Source: Stratiolaelaps scimitus
Lineage: Eukaryota; Arthropoda; Arachnida; Mesostigmata; Laelapidae
Assembly (NCBI GenBank): GCA_019614645.1
Contig: JABWDB010000001.1
Location: 1-64,000, forward strand
Length of the DNA: 64,000 nucleotides
Reading direction: 5' to 3'
Shown here: positions 1 to 12,340 of the stretch, piece by piece
Layout of the letters: the number at the start of each line of letters is the position of its first letter
Numbering within the stretch: the stretch's first letter is position 1
Made by a program: the position numbers and the translations under genes
The notes under the pieces: model-generated
What the model saw: the letters and a program-made list of their open reading frames with translations, nothing else
Told to the model about the DNA's origin: nothing
Databases searched by the model: none

Positions 1-1690
1 TATTTGTACAATACAACACCAATTCACCTATTGCCCATGGTTATACAGGTGCGTTTACTTGATATACCCTTGTGAAATCACCTCAGTGGCATCACGCTCG
101 TCTAGCAGACCGAGTTGCCATTCAATTCGGATCGACTGGACTTAAATTAGCCCAAATATCAGCAGAACATATACTCGAAGAAGTCTCTCTTCAGAATTAT
201 ATAATAATAATACTTTCCACACAATGAATGTGTTTAACAAAAATAAATACCAACAAAGCGACAAATGTGTACGGGCGATATCGAACCCCTGCCCGAGTTC
301 ATGGCGCGAGGCATCTAATGTGGTTATACCTAGCAGCACCCAACACGCCGACGTGATACGCCACCAGCGGCAGACTCCGACCGGTGATCCGCTCCGCTTC
401 TGCATTTGACGGCCATCTTAAATCGGTCGTGTCCGCCTGTTGACATCATCAGCAGATGATCTGGCCGAGTTTTTCGCAATTCGTGCATTTGACCTTTTTC
501 ACCAATCTTTTGGTGTTGTGTGACGCACTCGTGTTCAGTATCCAGTGTGACCGCGCGGCGATGTGATCGATACGAGCTTGCAGCGTACGATGGCCCTGTC
601 GGCAGCGGGGTCGGCCACTCTGTCGTAGCGCCCTTAGCAAAATACACTAAAACCTATCCATTCTCGGGCGGAACCCTGTGCGCTTACACTCTTCACACAG
701 GCTGGGCATACCCGAAGCCGGCCGAACGCTGCTGCTGCTGATGATGATACGGGAAGAGGTTTGGCTCTTCGCAAGGTTGGTTCCACTGCTACCGCTGTGC
801 TGCAAGGGACTTCGCTTCGGGGCTCAGCAGCCGCTGGCAGGAACAGCGGCGCCCTTTCTTGTACTGCTGCTGCGGCCATAGCGGTATGCGTTCGGGCGGT
901 CAGGCACGCGGGCACGCACGCACGCACGCAGGCCGGCGGGGTAGGCACACAAAGGCGATGTCAAGTCGGCCACTGCTGCCGTCGTCAAGCAGAACGATGA
1001 AGACGACGGCCCAACGACAGCGAAACGAGTGTGAGAGAGCGAGAGAGAGAGAGTTGGAAGGCAAAGAGTCGGGGCTTGGCGGACGGCTGACTTCTTCATG
1101 AAGCAGCCCCTGCAGACGCCCCTGCAGACGCACAAGCTGATGATATTACCATAATATTAGGATATTCTCAATGGTGGCAGCCCGCGACCGACCAGTCGAC
1201 CACTCTGTTCCAGCGGCCGCCACCGTCAGTGCCATTGGGCCGTCTGCAGAGCTCGTTCTTCCCACGAGAACTCTCACTACTTACTACAAACACCGCTAGC
1301 AGCAGCACCACCACCACTATGACTACTGTGAGTAGTCCCTACAAGCCTCTGTTCCGCCATCGTTCGTAGAGAAACGATACGACACCGGGGTGAGCAACCG
1401 GCTGACTACGGACGGTTGCTCGTCGCCGCACCGATTTTAATTGCTCGTTTTTCTTCCTCGCAGAGACCAAGGGAAGAAGCCAGCGAAGAGGCCGTTGACG
1501 GAATAGACACCGCCTGCCGAAATCTGCCACCCCCCTTAGTAAGTCTCAGTACATTACTCCTGTCGGAGTTTTTCCTGGTGGACACTGACAGCTTGCGTTT
1601 CGCGCACTAGTATGAGTCGAGGTAACAAGTATAACCTGGCTTTATTGAAAGGTGTCTATCGCAAGCTCTCGTATTTTGTGTCGCCGAGAG
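1..1690. other. No recognisable gene; mixed low-complexity sequence
   Basis: No reading frame here resembles a known protein. The stretch contains a GCAC tetranucleotide run at 912-930, a GA tract at 1031-1053, and a perfect 12-bp tandem duplication at 1107-1118 and 1119-1130. Open frames in 634-1135 follow these repeats on both strands and are treated as chance. Confidence 0.5.
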
Positions 1691-1692
1691 TT

Positions 1693-1716
1693 GATATATA
1701 TTATATATATATATAT
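1693..1716. repeat. AT dinucleotide microsatellite
   Basis: Run of alternating T and A with one interruption, about 40 bp from the truncated end of the mariner relic. Confidence 0.8.
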
Positions 1717-1756
1717 CCTTTAATAAAACAATAAACATTTACCATTTAACATTTTA

Positions 1757-2712
1757 CCGATCCCAGCGCTCTGGGAGTTTTGACATAGCCAAACATTTAC
1801 CATTCGCATTTCCATTTATAATTTCGTTATTTATAGCTATTGTGAGTAGTCGACGTTTGCATATGGAACCCCGCCTATTGCTATTTTTAATGTATGGCAG
1901 CAATCATAATCACATGGACTTAAATCAGGAGAATATGGGAGTTGAAGCCTTCGCCCAATATTGTGCCTCTCCATCCAGGCTGTAATTTCAGCAGTGCGGT
2001 GAAATCTTGCATTGTAGTGGAGTAACCACATTCGGTGCTGTCGATTCCCACGCCATTTGTTCATCAATTTCTTCAAGAAGTCGAGATATCTAGGAGCATT
2101 CACTTTTTGTTGCGTATAAGTCTTCAAATTAGATGTCGAACACTCCATACGCATTTTCATCTACTCAGCACTCAGTATACTAGGAACCCATTTTCCGTTG
2201 ATTTTCTTCATCTTCAGTATATTGGTGATAATTCTATGACACGTCACCTGAGGAATCCCAGTTTCAGCCGACAAGGACTCCATGGACCAAGCTCTGGTTT
2301 GCTCCAAAGGTGCCTTGATTCTGTCAATCCGTTCGTCCTTTGGCGCACCTGATTTCTGGTCCCCGCCTCGGTGGTCATTGGTGTCAAAATTTTCACTGTT
2401 AAATCCCTCGCACCAACGTCGCACCGTTCATTGGGATAAGGCAGACATGCCGTACGCGTTCACTAATTATCGATAGATTCCAGCTGGAGGGTGCCCTTGG
2501 AGACACAAAAACATGACGATTTCCCGTTGATTTTTGGGGGAATTTGCACTTTTTGCTACAGTGTCCATCTTTCTGATCGTATCGAAACCGCTCAGTGTTC
2601 GAAAGGAAGCCGCGTTCCTGCCGCGCGCGCACTCCAGGTATGAACTCATTGTGTCGCGTAGTTCAGACTGTACGCCATTCGATAGAGCGGCCAGTTCGAA
2701 TAATATGCCCTA
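1757..2712 (-). mobile_element. Decayed mariner element, internally deleted and 3'-truncated
   Basis: On the minus strand this segment matches the intact mariner at 49383-50667 from its 5' inverted repeat (rc of about 2686-2712) to near the transposase C-terminus. Three blocks of transposase similarity are readable: 2467-2649 (N-terminal helix-turn-helix part), 2161-2424 (linker region, with GGDQKSGAP and WVP motifs) and 1837-2160 (C-terminal catalytic part). The 3' inverted repeat is absent. The match stops at about 1757, where a 14-bp piece of element sequence (1791-1804) is duplicated at 1733-1746. It cannot encode a working transposase and lacks one end, so it is inferred to be immobile. 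Confidence 0.9.
1837..2649 (-). pseudogene. Mariner transposase pseudogene
   Basis: Relative to the intact copy, residues 182-251 (numbering of the 377-residue ORF) are missing in frame. The join is at about plus-strand position 2106/2107. This removes the SIDETW motif and the first catalytic aspartate. The second aspartate motif (DDNAKPH) reads HYNARFH, so that Asp is Tyr; the third, in YSPDLSPCDY, is kept. Stop codons fall after residues equivalent to HPPAGIYR (near 2470) and in place of Gln in LSADQM (near 2161). Two of three catalytic residues are lost, so it is dead. The many amino-acid differences from the intact copy suggest an older insertion or a different sublineage. Confidence 0.88.
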
Positions 2713-2722
2713 TCTATATAGA

Positions 2723-2756
2723 GTAATATGTATATATATATATATATACATATTAC
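2723..2756. repeat. Perfect 34-bp AT-rich palindrome
   Basis: The sequence equals its own reverse complement: GTAATATG arms flank a TA core and end in CATATTAC. It starts 11 bp beyond the outer end of the mariner relic. It could extrude as a cruciform. No function is evident. Confidence 0.85.
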
Positions 2757-3933
2757 AGATGTAAACGGCGTGTTCGTCTGGCAGCGCTATTCATTTCGGT
2801 AGAACTGAAGTAACGTATTCGTCAGTGCCACAGAACTCACTGTATACACACTTACCCAATTAAGTGCACCTATTCTTATATCGGCGAATAGATCGTTCAG
2901 TAATAATAATAGATTACTGCACTTCTACATATTGCTATGAGGGAAGGATCGATCACAAATGAAATTTTAGATACATATATACCGCACAGTTAAAGGCTGT
3001 CAGATAATTAAATGACTTAGATGTTTCGTTCACATAGCATAGCTATAGTTAGAGGCAGACTGAGCTATTGTAACTTTTTACGAAGCTCGTCTCACACCAT
3101 ATATCATTCCTGTATAGTAGAATCAGTGGATATTCATTCATCTACTGATTAGAGAATTAACAACTTTACAGGACTTGACTCGTACAAACGAAGGTACTTA
3201 AGGATGTTGACGAATCACGACCTCTGCTCCAGCGTTCCTGAAATGAGATCCTCATCCCAAATGAGGAAACATTGGCCTTTCTGAACCTTAGGACTCAGTG
3301 TGGTTGAGGTTCGAAGACTAAAATTGCTGTAATAATCGAAATGACGAAAAGCCAAGCGGATTCGCCGAAGCCTGTTATTACTGATGAGACCCCTCGGATG
3401 TTAGAAACTTCCAAAGAAATCGAGTATCTGAGGTTATCGAGTACACAACGGATAATCCGACGGGTAAGAAGCGACGTTATTCAGCCAAAGTAGCGTTGTC
3501 TCATTAAACCGTCTCGTTTTCAAGCACAGTAAGGTTTCAACGAAATCAGTTTTATAGCAATTCCTTTAATTGATTTGTGCCTTCATCCAGGCCCCCTTTG
3601 GATTGAGCCTGAGATCAAGGACATCGTTGTCAAACGGAACCATAGTAACGGGTATAGGTTAAAATCAGCCGGTAGTTTTTCGATATGTATAACTATTATA
3701 TATATATCGCACCTTTTTTCTCTTCGACGTGGACGGAGTAGTCCATAGCGATTGTGGGCTAGCTCGCCCTCCCATGATTTTCGCCTACGCCCCTGCTTAG
3801 CGTTTACTTTGCGGGCTATCGCCCAACTTCGTGATGTGCTTACTCACGTGTAGTTGCGTATGCCACTATGGCGTACGATTACGGCATACACAATGGATAT
3901 AGAGCACGCAGAGGCCTAATTGGAGAAGATAAA
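2757..3933. other. AT-rich stretch without recognisable gene
   Basis: No long open frame and no motif I can place. Around 3200-3500 the sequence has little simple-repeat content and could be old transposon debris, but I could not align it to anything else in the window. Confidence 0.4.
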
Positions 3934-4020
3934 GGTTTATTGGTTTATTAAACGAGCTGCAATTTTCCAATGCTAAGCACTCTTATATAATATGCCAAGC
4001 AGCGGGTCTGGAACCTGCAG
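3934..4020 (-). repeat. SINE-like repeat, copy A (5'-truncated)
   Basis: Read on the minus strand it matches copies B (4195-4345) and C (43768-43850). A body with a CTTATATAA-type segment is followed by an AAAATTGCAG block and a 3' tail containing TTTAATAAACCAATAAA. It retains only the last part of the tRNA-like head (GCAGGTTC). The AATAAA motifs at the end are typical of a retroposon 3' terminus. Truncation from the 5' end fits target-primed reverse transcription. Confidence 0.65.
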
Positions 4021-4194
4021 ATATAATAGAACAAAACAAATATACCGCAAAAGATTGATCGAATTTTTAAATTCTGCTACCTACCTTTTTCATTACAACC
4101 TACCATTTTTCGTTTACAACCACTTCACACAAACTATCTTCTTGCTCTATTGTTGTTGCTTCTATGTTGGGCTTTCGTCAGCGTCGAGGTAAAT

Positions 4195-4345
4195 GGTTAG
4201 GGTTGATTTAAAAGAACTGCAATTTTCACAATGTCGAAGTTCTCCTATAAAATGCCCTCGCCAGGTCGCGGGAGAACTCGAACCTGCGGTTTCCGGCATT
4301 GCACAGCCTGAAACCACTTGGCCACCGTCAAGGGGACCGCGCTGA
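4195..4345 (-). repeat. SINE-like repeat, copy B with pol III box A and box B
   Basis: On the minus strand, box A (TGGCCAAGTGG, plus positions 4314-4324) fits the tRNA consensus TRGCNNARYGG exactly. Box B (GGTTCGAGTTC, 4274-4284) fits GGTTCGANTCC with one mismatch. The spacing of 29 nt is tRNA-like. No 3' acceptor strand pairs with the 5' end, so this is not a complete tRNA gene. The downstream body shares the AAATTGCAG block with copies A and C. It lies 175 bp from copy A in the same orientation. I interpret it as a tRNA-derived SINE, and its high box conservation makes it the most informative copy. Confidence 0.6.
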
Positions 4346-5400
4346 CGGTGATAAAGCTCAAAGCTATACACGTGCAGCGTTGCGTTCGCTGTCTACCTCT
4401 GTTACGAAGCGCTTCATTAGCTAGTGCTGTGCCCCTAACGACCGTTTTTGAGCAAAGCTGGTATGATACAAGACAAGACTAACAAATAGAAGAAATGTAT
4501 GTGCACCCATATTGCACGGCGATAGTGATTCCCACTTCAATCCGCCTGCTGCCTCGCGTGCGACATGTGAGCTATGACATTTCGCGAAATCTTCGATCAG
4601 TAATTTCGCACTCGAGAGTTGATGCTTATTCTATTCAGTTAACAGATAACTTTGAGACAGAATCGTTCCCCGGTCATCTCTGGCAATAGTCAACGACTTC
4701 ATGTCTTGTAGAGTATATACAACATTAGCCGGACGTGCCACTTCACCACTCTGTATCCATAAATAGACAAACATTACCGAAATCGGCGCAGTTATTGTTG
4801 GACCTCCATCATATTTAGCAAATTTGACTTATTGCCGTATACCTTTCTCTTTGAGACAGCGTGATTTAAAGTTTGTTGATTTACAGTCTGATAACCTTTG
4901 AAACCCTTTCGGTTTCGTAAACTTTTAATAGGGGTCACATTAGAGTAATGTTGAATTTATCCGACGGTGCGACACGTTCACATCGGTGGCGCAGTGTAAA
5001 GCGGTGTTAGGTGATCAGCTCTGTTAGGGTGATATCCCTATATGCGCTGTGCTTGGCTATACGTTATGGCGGTGGAGCCCTCGGATGGCCTCGTCGTAGT
5101 TCTCGCCGCGGACGCTAGGCCCGGCTGAGCGGCCTGTTCCGAGCCTGGTCGGGATGGCACGATGCAGCGAGCGATGGTTGTGTCCCGCTGGGAGCACAGC
5201 GTGACTCCTAGCGAGCATCCATATTCGTTGTCCTTCCTCACCTCCTATTATAGTCTCACTCTCTATCACCCTCTTTCTCTCCCTGTAGCTCCCTATGCCA
5301 ACGACAACCGCTCGGTACGAAGGCCTTCCCCCACGAATAATAACCTGATGGCCGTTTATTCCGAAGCTTTGAAGGGATCCTACGGAGACTGAGGTGGCAC
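4346..5400. other. No recognisable gene
   Basis: AT-rich to about 4980, then increasingly GC-rich. A minus-strand open frame of 130 codons at 5057-5449 shows no domain I recognise and no initiation or splice context that stands out. Confidence 0.4.
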
Positions 5401-7540
5401 CGATGCAAGAAACGCTATGTCGATCATATTGACATAGCGCTGTCCGCACAGAAGCTGCTGCTGCTGCCGTTGCCGCCGCCGCCGCTTGGCGATGATTTCT
5501 GCAGCAGCAACCGAGGCGGGGAGCTGAGACTGGCCAAGAAAGTGGTAGACGCTGGAGGTAGCAGTTATGGACAGCAGCACACCGACAGGCTCAACTGTGA
5601 CTAGCAGGCTGGTGCAGGGGGGCGGGGGCGGAGAGTTGGGTCTTCTGCCAGTAGGTCCTTCCTGAAATGTCTACCACCGGGATACTGAGTGGGTGACGGC
5701 GGCGGCGGCGGCGGCGAAGCCGAGAGGAAGGAACAAACCGAGAGAAAGGTCTGTTGCAGTCTGTTCCGTTCCTGCTTGGAGTTTTTCCTGCTGTTACCGT
5801 TGACGGTGTGATGTCTGCTGCTTCGTCTTCTGCTGATGCTGGTAGTGGTTGTGCTCGCTTCTCTCTCTCTATCCATCTGGACCAGCTCGTGTCTTGCGCT
5901 GCGCCGTGCCACCGTGCAGCTACCGGACCGTGCTGCCGCTCCTCATCGTGTCGAGCCGGGCAGCAGGACAACGACGGGTCCCCTTCATTCCGCCCCCTGT
6001 CGTTCTTTCTTCTGCTTTTTCATCTTCTTCGCTTCTCCTGGCTCGTTGCGTTCGTTGCCGGGCTGCTCCCCCTTGCAAACCCCGCCCTCCCTCCCTACCT
6101 CCCTCTAGTCTCCCATGTCCATCCGCTAGCTCGGCAACTCGCTCCCTCGCTTGCTTGCTTTCCCGTTCGCTTGGCGTCCTGTTGGCTCGGCCTTATTCCC
6201 CTCTACTGGTGCTGATCTCGTTCCTGGTGCCACTACCACCAGTGTTGCTGCAGCTGCCACCGCTGCCGTTGCCCGTCGACTGACTGCGGTACGTGACTGC
6301 TGGCGTGCCACTCTTCCAACCAATCCCGATCTCGTCCATGCTCTCCCCGGCAACCAAAAGGGCCATTGGCCCGGTATTGCTGCTGCTGCTACTGGGGGAT
6401 TCCTCTGTTACCCTCTTGCTCTTTTCTCCATCGGCTCGTGGGTGGGCCGCTTGTGCGCGATGCTCGTCTCTTAGCGCGGCGGTCGCACAACCGCCGCCGC
6501 CGCCGCCGTTGCCGCTATCCTTGTGCGCCTTCTTCAAATAATTGCATCCAACACCTCCGTGTTCTCCTTGCTCGACGCTTTGTTCTTCCATCCATTCAAC
6601 CCCCGTCCGGCCTCGGTCCCCCTCTGCCGCAGGGTCCTGCCCTTCACGTCTTACACGAGGCCCCAGAACTCAAGACCCCTATTTCGTGGCCAGGTCGCGC
6701 ACAGTCGTCCTAGCCAGCGCCAGCCTTCTTGCTTGACAACCGGGATGCGTTCGTCGGATATCGACTCGAGGTGGCCGGTCGCTCGGTGGGTCGTTCGTTC
6801 GCTCGCTTGGTTGGCTGTCTGGTCGGTTGGCCGCTCGTTCGTGGAACTGCCGATGTCTTCCGACTTGGCTCACTGGCTAGCTGACTCCCGGCTGCGCATT
6901 CTCGTCAACATCGACTGGTGCAACTCCTCGCTTGGATGGACTGCAGTAGGGACTGCCGCACGACGGCAACGCTGAGGCCCGGTTACAGTCGGCTACTACT
7001 CGCTGGCAGCGTGAAGCAGCCAGCAAGTAGCCGGTCGGGCTCTGGTAAACCCGTCGTCTCCAGTTTTGAGAAGAAGTGTCTGATATCGCGGTTCGCTACC
7101 TCCAACGCTGGTGACACCCCTGGGGGCGGCGACGGCACGGGCGGGCTTGTACGACGCCCTGATAACAGGACCGAAAATGCGGCAACTCTGTATCGGGAAC
7201 GAACAAACGCGGTGGCCATCATCAAGCTGGCTGCCAGGGAGTTCGCCCCGTTTTCACACAACGAGGACACAGCACGGAGACGACGAACAACGACGAGGTG
7301 GCAGAGTCCTCTGATCATCATACGACTGCAGTTCTTGTACCAGCCGAGCAATCGTCCCTGTGTGAGAGTGTACCGCCTTGTGCCGTTACCTGTTACATGG
7401 CTGGAGCCCCTTGCGTTTGCTAAGCGGGCAAACAGCCGCAGCAGTCCACGTCTTTGACGAGCCTCGACTTTCTTCAACTTTTTCTCCTTTCCTAGTTCAC
7501 CGGTGTCTTTGCACCGATTCTTCGCCAGCTTCTCCCCTTA
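5400..7540. other. GC-rich block with triplet repeats, no recognisable gene
   Basis: Contains GGC repeats (5698-5715), GCC/CGC runs (6489-6511), CTG/CAG patches and pyrimidine-rich stretches. Several overlapping frames of 100-180 codons exist on both strands but consist of Ser/Pro/Arg/Leu-rich translations of the repeats. This could be the 5' untranslated or promoter region of an unseen gene; nothing decides this. Confidence 0.45.
5698..5715. repeat. GGC trinucleotide repeat
   Basis: Six uninterrupted GGC units within the GC-rich block. Confidence 0.85.

Positions 7541-7583
<43 letters not shown>
7541..7583. repeat. CT dinucleotide microsatellite
   Basis: Uninterrupted CT from 7547 to 7583, preceded by an imperfect unit. 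The reverse strand is a GA tract of the kind bound by GAGA-factor-like proteins in insects; whether it acts this way here is unknown. Confidence 0.95.
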
Positions 7584-7585
<2 letters not shown>

Positions 7586-10500
7586 CTGTTCGATTCGGCT
7601 ATTTGCTGTTACTTCTTCGAAGGGCAGTCGGTATCCTTCACTGTCAGCCTGTACCTACAGCCTACGACGTGAGAAAAAGATTGCAAATAGTATCTCTCTC
7701 ACTCTCGTCCCGAGGCTTTCAGGTCATTCCTGGCCTCGGCCGAGCATGCCGTCTCCTGGAGAGAGAGAAAAAAAAACATCGAAAAACAAGCACCTCGATA
7801 ACAGCCGGGACAAAGCGAACATGGGCGGGCAACCTATTGGTCCGAGGTTACCGAGATGGCTGCCGTGCAAGCGTGATAGACACCGTTGTCGCCGCTGAAA
7901 TCCAACAGAGCACTCCTGCAAAGGGCGGATAGGCGGCCACGCCTGCTGATCGGGCGACCTGTTTTTGATATCCTCTGCTAGAGTGCGAAGAATATGGACG
8001 AGGCCCTAGCAATAAGTGTCATGGCGAGACGAGACGTTTTTGTCACCAGGTCATTAGCAACCCATAGGCAGTTACGCGTGATCTTTATAGTAGGGTCTGG
8101 CTTCGCCGCCCCTCCCTAGAACGCCTGATATAAGTATTCGATCTGTTCATATTAAAGATTGTCCTGATTTGTCGATTTAAAAAGGTCACCCCCTACGCGT
8201 TGCTAAATCGCTTCGATTTCATCCACCCTCAATTAGAGGCTCAACTCGTCTGGTCCTGCCGTTTCCAAGGAGCTTATGGCAAATCCACCAAGTTATGCTA
8301 CTCGACAAAAATGAACTTGTGAAAATAATGACTTCCCTATGAACAGATCACATCGATCCTTTTCTTACACTTATAATCAGTCAAAACTATTGAATGAATT
8401 CACACAATAGGAACAATAGTGAACGAAAATTCTACTACACACAAGTCTTCTAGACATCGCGAACATCTCCCCTTGTACCAACTTGTGGGACACTTGAACA
8501 TAAGCCCTATTATTCTGCTGGGTCCGAGTCCTGTTCCACTATACGCCACCCGGTGATTCACTCTTTCCAAGGAAAGTAATGTTGGCCAACGAATCAGAAT
8601 AGAGCGACTTACGTAGCCTTGCATGATATCATTAGCATGAGATAGGTATATTTGATAATTTTAACTTACCGTTTTAATTTCAGCAAGCGACTCATCACAG
8701 AGCGGCAATGCCGCAACGTCGACTGACTGCCCGTTATGTCCCGCCTATAGACACGGCTATAAGGAGGATTCCTCCCTGTTAGTTTCGTATCAATGTACAT
8801 TGCACATTCATTACTCAGTTACTGAATCATCTACTTGGCGTACGTATGACGCACGTTTGCCCACCTCGAACTGCTACTACCAAATACCAGCCCCATTTGA
8901 CACTCTGCTATGGAAGGGCTAGTTGATGCTGGTAAAGTGCATTCCCATTTGTGTTAAACACATTGGGTCGTTCTGTGCACCATACATTGGCCCCCCCCTC
9001 CCCTTGACGAGAGAAAAGTTCCAACTGCTTTCACTGCCACAGGCAACTTCTCCACGCACAGAGGTACACATACACGCACACACACACACACACACTCACA
9101 GCCAGCACCGACAATTCGTACTTCTCGTGAGTCTATCTGAACATCCGAGTGAATTGACTGTCAATGACTGAACCCACAACATGTCTACTCGTCTGTCTCT
9201 AACGATGTACCGCCATGTATCGCCTAATAGGCAATTATGCTCAGTCAATAGCAGGCCACCGTGTGTAGCAGACGGCACTCTGTGAGTGTGTATATACGTG
9301 TGTCCCAGTGGCGCTATGTGGACGAAGAGACGTAGATGGGATGGGTCTCCCGATCGGCTGGGGTGTGACGGGGGCTGTGAAAACCAGTCGGCTCACTGGC
9401 TGGCCTATCTCGAGCTTTCTGCCACTACCCAACCTCTTGGGTGTGTGAGGACACCGAACGCAAGAAGTGGCAGGGTACTAGAGGGAGGCGCGTTCATCCG
9501 GCGTTGCGAGCTCTCGCCCCGGAATCCCAGTTGCTTGGCCACAAAGGAAACTGAGGGGAACCAGACAATAGCAGCAAGGCCTGATTCGCATAGGCCCCTT
9601 CGTCGCAAGGCTCTCCTCTCAACCCCCCTTCCCCCTCCCCGTGGTCCTCTTTCCAGAGGTCCCAGTCCCACGTGTCTGTGGCCTGTTCCAGCAGCACCCG
9701 CAACTGGACACGGGCGACAGTGCGAGGCCCAACGGATATCGTGCGTTACCTCGATGATCACAGTACCAGCGTAACCGTCGTCACATTTCAACTGCTACCA
9801 CCTGTGCTATATTATTGCTTGTGTATCTCTTCTTATCTTTGGCTCCGCTCGACCGACTGGCTATATGTTGTGTGCATGTGTATATCTGTCTTTTACATTG
9901 ACTGTCTCCCTGTCTGTGTGAATGTGCGTGTGTGTGTGCGATTGTGTTGTACCCGACAATGACAACCTTGCAGGTTACAGCTAGATGCCGGGTTTCCACT
10001 GTGAGCCGATGAGCTGTGCCGCGGTGACGATGCGTCTCGCGAGTGTGTATCTACATGCGCCTTAGTGTGTCTGCAATTGGCGAACTAATGACCTCCTTCC
10101 GGAGACCACCCATGCCCCACCGAGCCGATTGGGGCTGTTACCGCCACTAGTGGCCCTTTACGTCCCCATTTGTCCCGAATCCCCGTTACCCCCAACTGGG
10201 TCCAGACCTGTGTGCCTGTGTGTGTGTGTGTTTGTGCGTCATGCGAAAGAACGGCTGTGGATCGCTCTTGCCGGCAGCCTCCTTCTCTCATCGGCTTCTC
10301 TACACTTACTTGGCCTTCTTTTCTGCCTGCGCTGGCCTAGCTAGCTACTAGCTACCAGCCAATACCCCCGGAAGCCGGCGGCAGGAAACCAAGTTGTCCG
10401 TCCAACGTCACTGGACCTCATGGGGCAGGGGAGCCCCGTCCCCGAATTCTATTCGACTTCACTGTCATCCCCTTTGCGAGTGTCGCAGTAGCAGTAGCAG

Positions 10501-12340
10501 CAGTTCATACCCGCTCGTTCGGCAGAGCGGAGGGCTCCGCCTTAAAGCGTTCCATACCTGCAGTGTCCCCAGAAGAACCCCCTGGATCGTCTCGCTCGCC
10601 CGCTCTGCTGATCCCACTGTGGCGTTACCGCTAGCGGCCGCAGGCCAGTTCGCGTCGTCTAAACCCAATCTATCATCTCGCATACATCAACACAGTTGAA
10701 CAGAGAACACTTGATCTTTCTCTTATACAAAGTCCGTCATTATAGCATACACAATGGTTTCAAAAACATCAGCAGCAAGCACAACAAAATAATCGACACT
10801 AAGCACTACTATTACGTTGTTATTCTTCTTTTTTTTTAGTACACATACGTATTATGCATGGCTACTACCCGTCTCCGAACCACATCGGCTCTCGTTCGAC
10901 GAACAGATTCCGAGTTCAACCATCTGTATACGCCGCCAACCTCATTTACACGTACTTCATAGCAGCCACGCGCTGTGCGCTAGAGATATGCATCGATGAC
11001 GCAATAGATGGCGATGCTTGTTCTAGCGACATCCGCTCAGTCCTTTCAGCCCGAGAGATTTAGCAGTCCAAGCCACGTAAAATATATTAACGTTCAATGA
11101 CTATAAATACAACCATTAGAGGTCTATATCAGGTATGAAGGTTATATTAGAGTGGACTTAACGGCTGCGTCCGTCGCGACAATGTTGTTATACATACATT
11201 TTGCCACCACATATAGAAGAATATGTATGTGCCATAGTAAATTATTTATTATGTTTAAGCGAACCTGAAAGAGCAAGTCATCAAACATTTTTGGGCCATT
11301 GGGGTCTGTGTGAAGTGAATGAATCGGAGTGATGCTAAGTGAAGCCTTTTTTAGTGCAAAGCGAGTGAATGGATTTCTAATTTAATTATTATTGTTTCTA
11401 TTTTCCATTTCATCTGTTTCTTCAATCGTTACACAGTTTACGTATGTTGAGCTAATTGCTTCAAAACAGCCTACAGCGATGCGGTAAGCAGATTGAATAG
11501 CAGCCCACCTATGTAGACATCGTTTAATCGTCTCTGCGGTTTGTGGTCCACGGGGCCAATTTCAACAACGTTAGCAGTAAAATCTTAGCAGATGAGATTA
11601 GGTCGGTTCAAAGGGTGTGCGAAGAAGGGAAACTCCCAACCTGTAACAACACCTTGGAGATCTATAAAATCGCATGCAATCTTTCATATTGGAATTGTCC
11701 TATCTCAATCTGACATGTGCATAAGCTATCAGCTGAAATTGGCCGATACTGAGGGAAGTGTATGACAAAGCGAGGTTACATATTCGCTAGGACCGTTAAT
11801 TAATGGCGAGCAAAAGAACTCTTATCTTATTATAGTTATGATGGTGGATACCAAAAAATCATCATAATGACCAACTGAGGCCACAATGGATGACATTGCA
11901 ACAATATCGACCAAGATATTTTTTAACGTAGATATTGTCTGCCAAAGATAGCTTACTGGGATATTCACATGTTAATTACCAGAAGCACTTAGTGGGAGGC
12001 GGTGCATGCCATTAATGGGGCAACGGCTTGGGGTTAGGTAATCAGTTGGAGCTTGAGTCTCTAAACTAAAAAGGCCGCGTTCATGCTTGCCTGATTGCCT
12101 GTGGCGCTGTTTTAATATAACCACATCAAAGACCTATTGGCGTTCAACAGAAAACCAAATACAAAGATAGAAATAGACGAAGATAACATCCATAGCAGAG
12201 CAAACCTATACTATTAGGTTCACATAATGAACCTATTAGATATACACATTTTTCAAGACCTGAAAGAAATCGGAAGGGCCACCCCACAAAACCCAATCCA
12301 AATTTGTTGACGACGTCTGCCGGTGGTAATCTGTATCAGT
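7584..12340. other. No recognisable gene; scattered CA/TG repeats
   Basis: Contains a CA run at 9077-9095, TG runs near 9927-9938 and 10215-10232, and a CTAG-type tetranucleotide cluster at 10336-10356. The segment 10700-12340 is AT-rich and lacks any long open frame. Translations do not resemble known families. Confidence 0.45.
9077..9095. repeat. CA dinucleotide microsatellite
   Basis: Uninterrupted CA run within short-repeat-rich sequence. Confidence 0.85.

Noticed and set aside
4274..4331. Complete tRNA gene at SINE copy B
   Set aside because: Box A and box B are good, but no 3' acceptor strand complements the 5' end and the T-arm pairs poorly.
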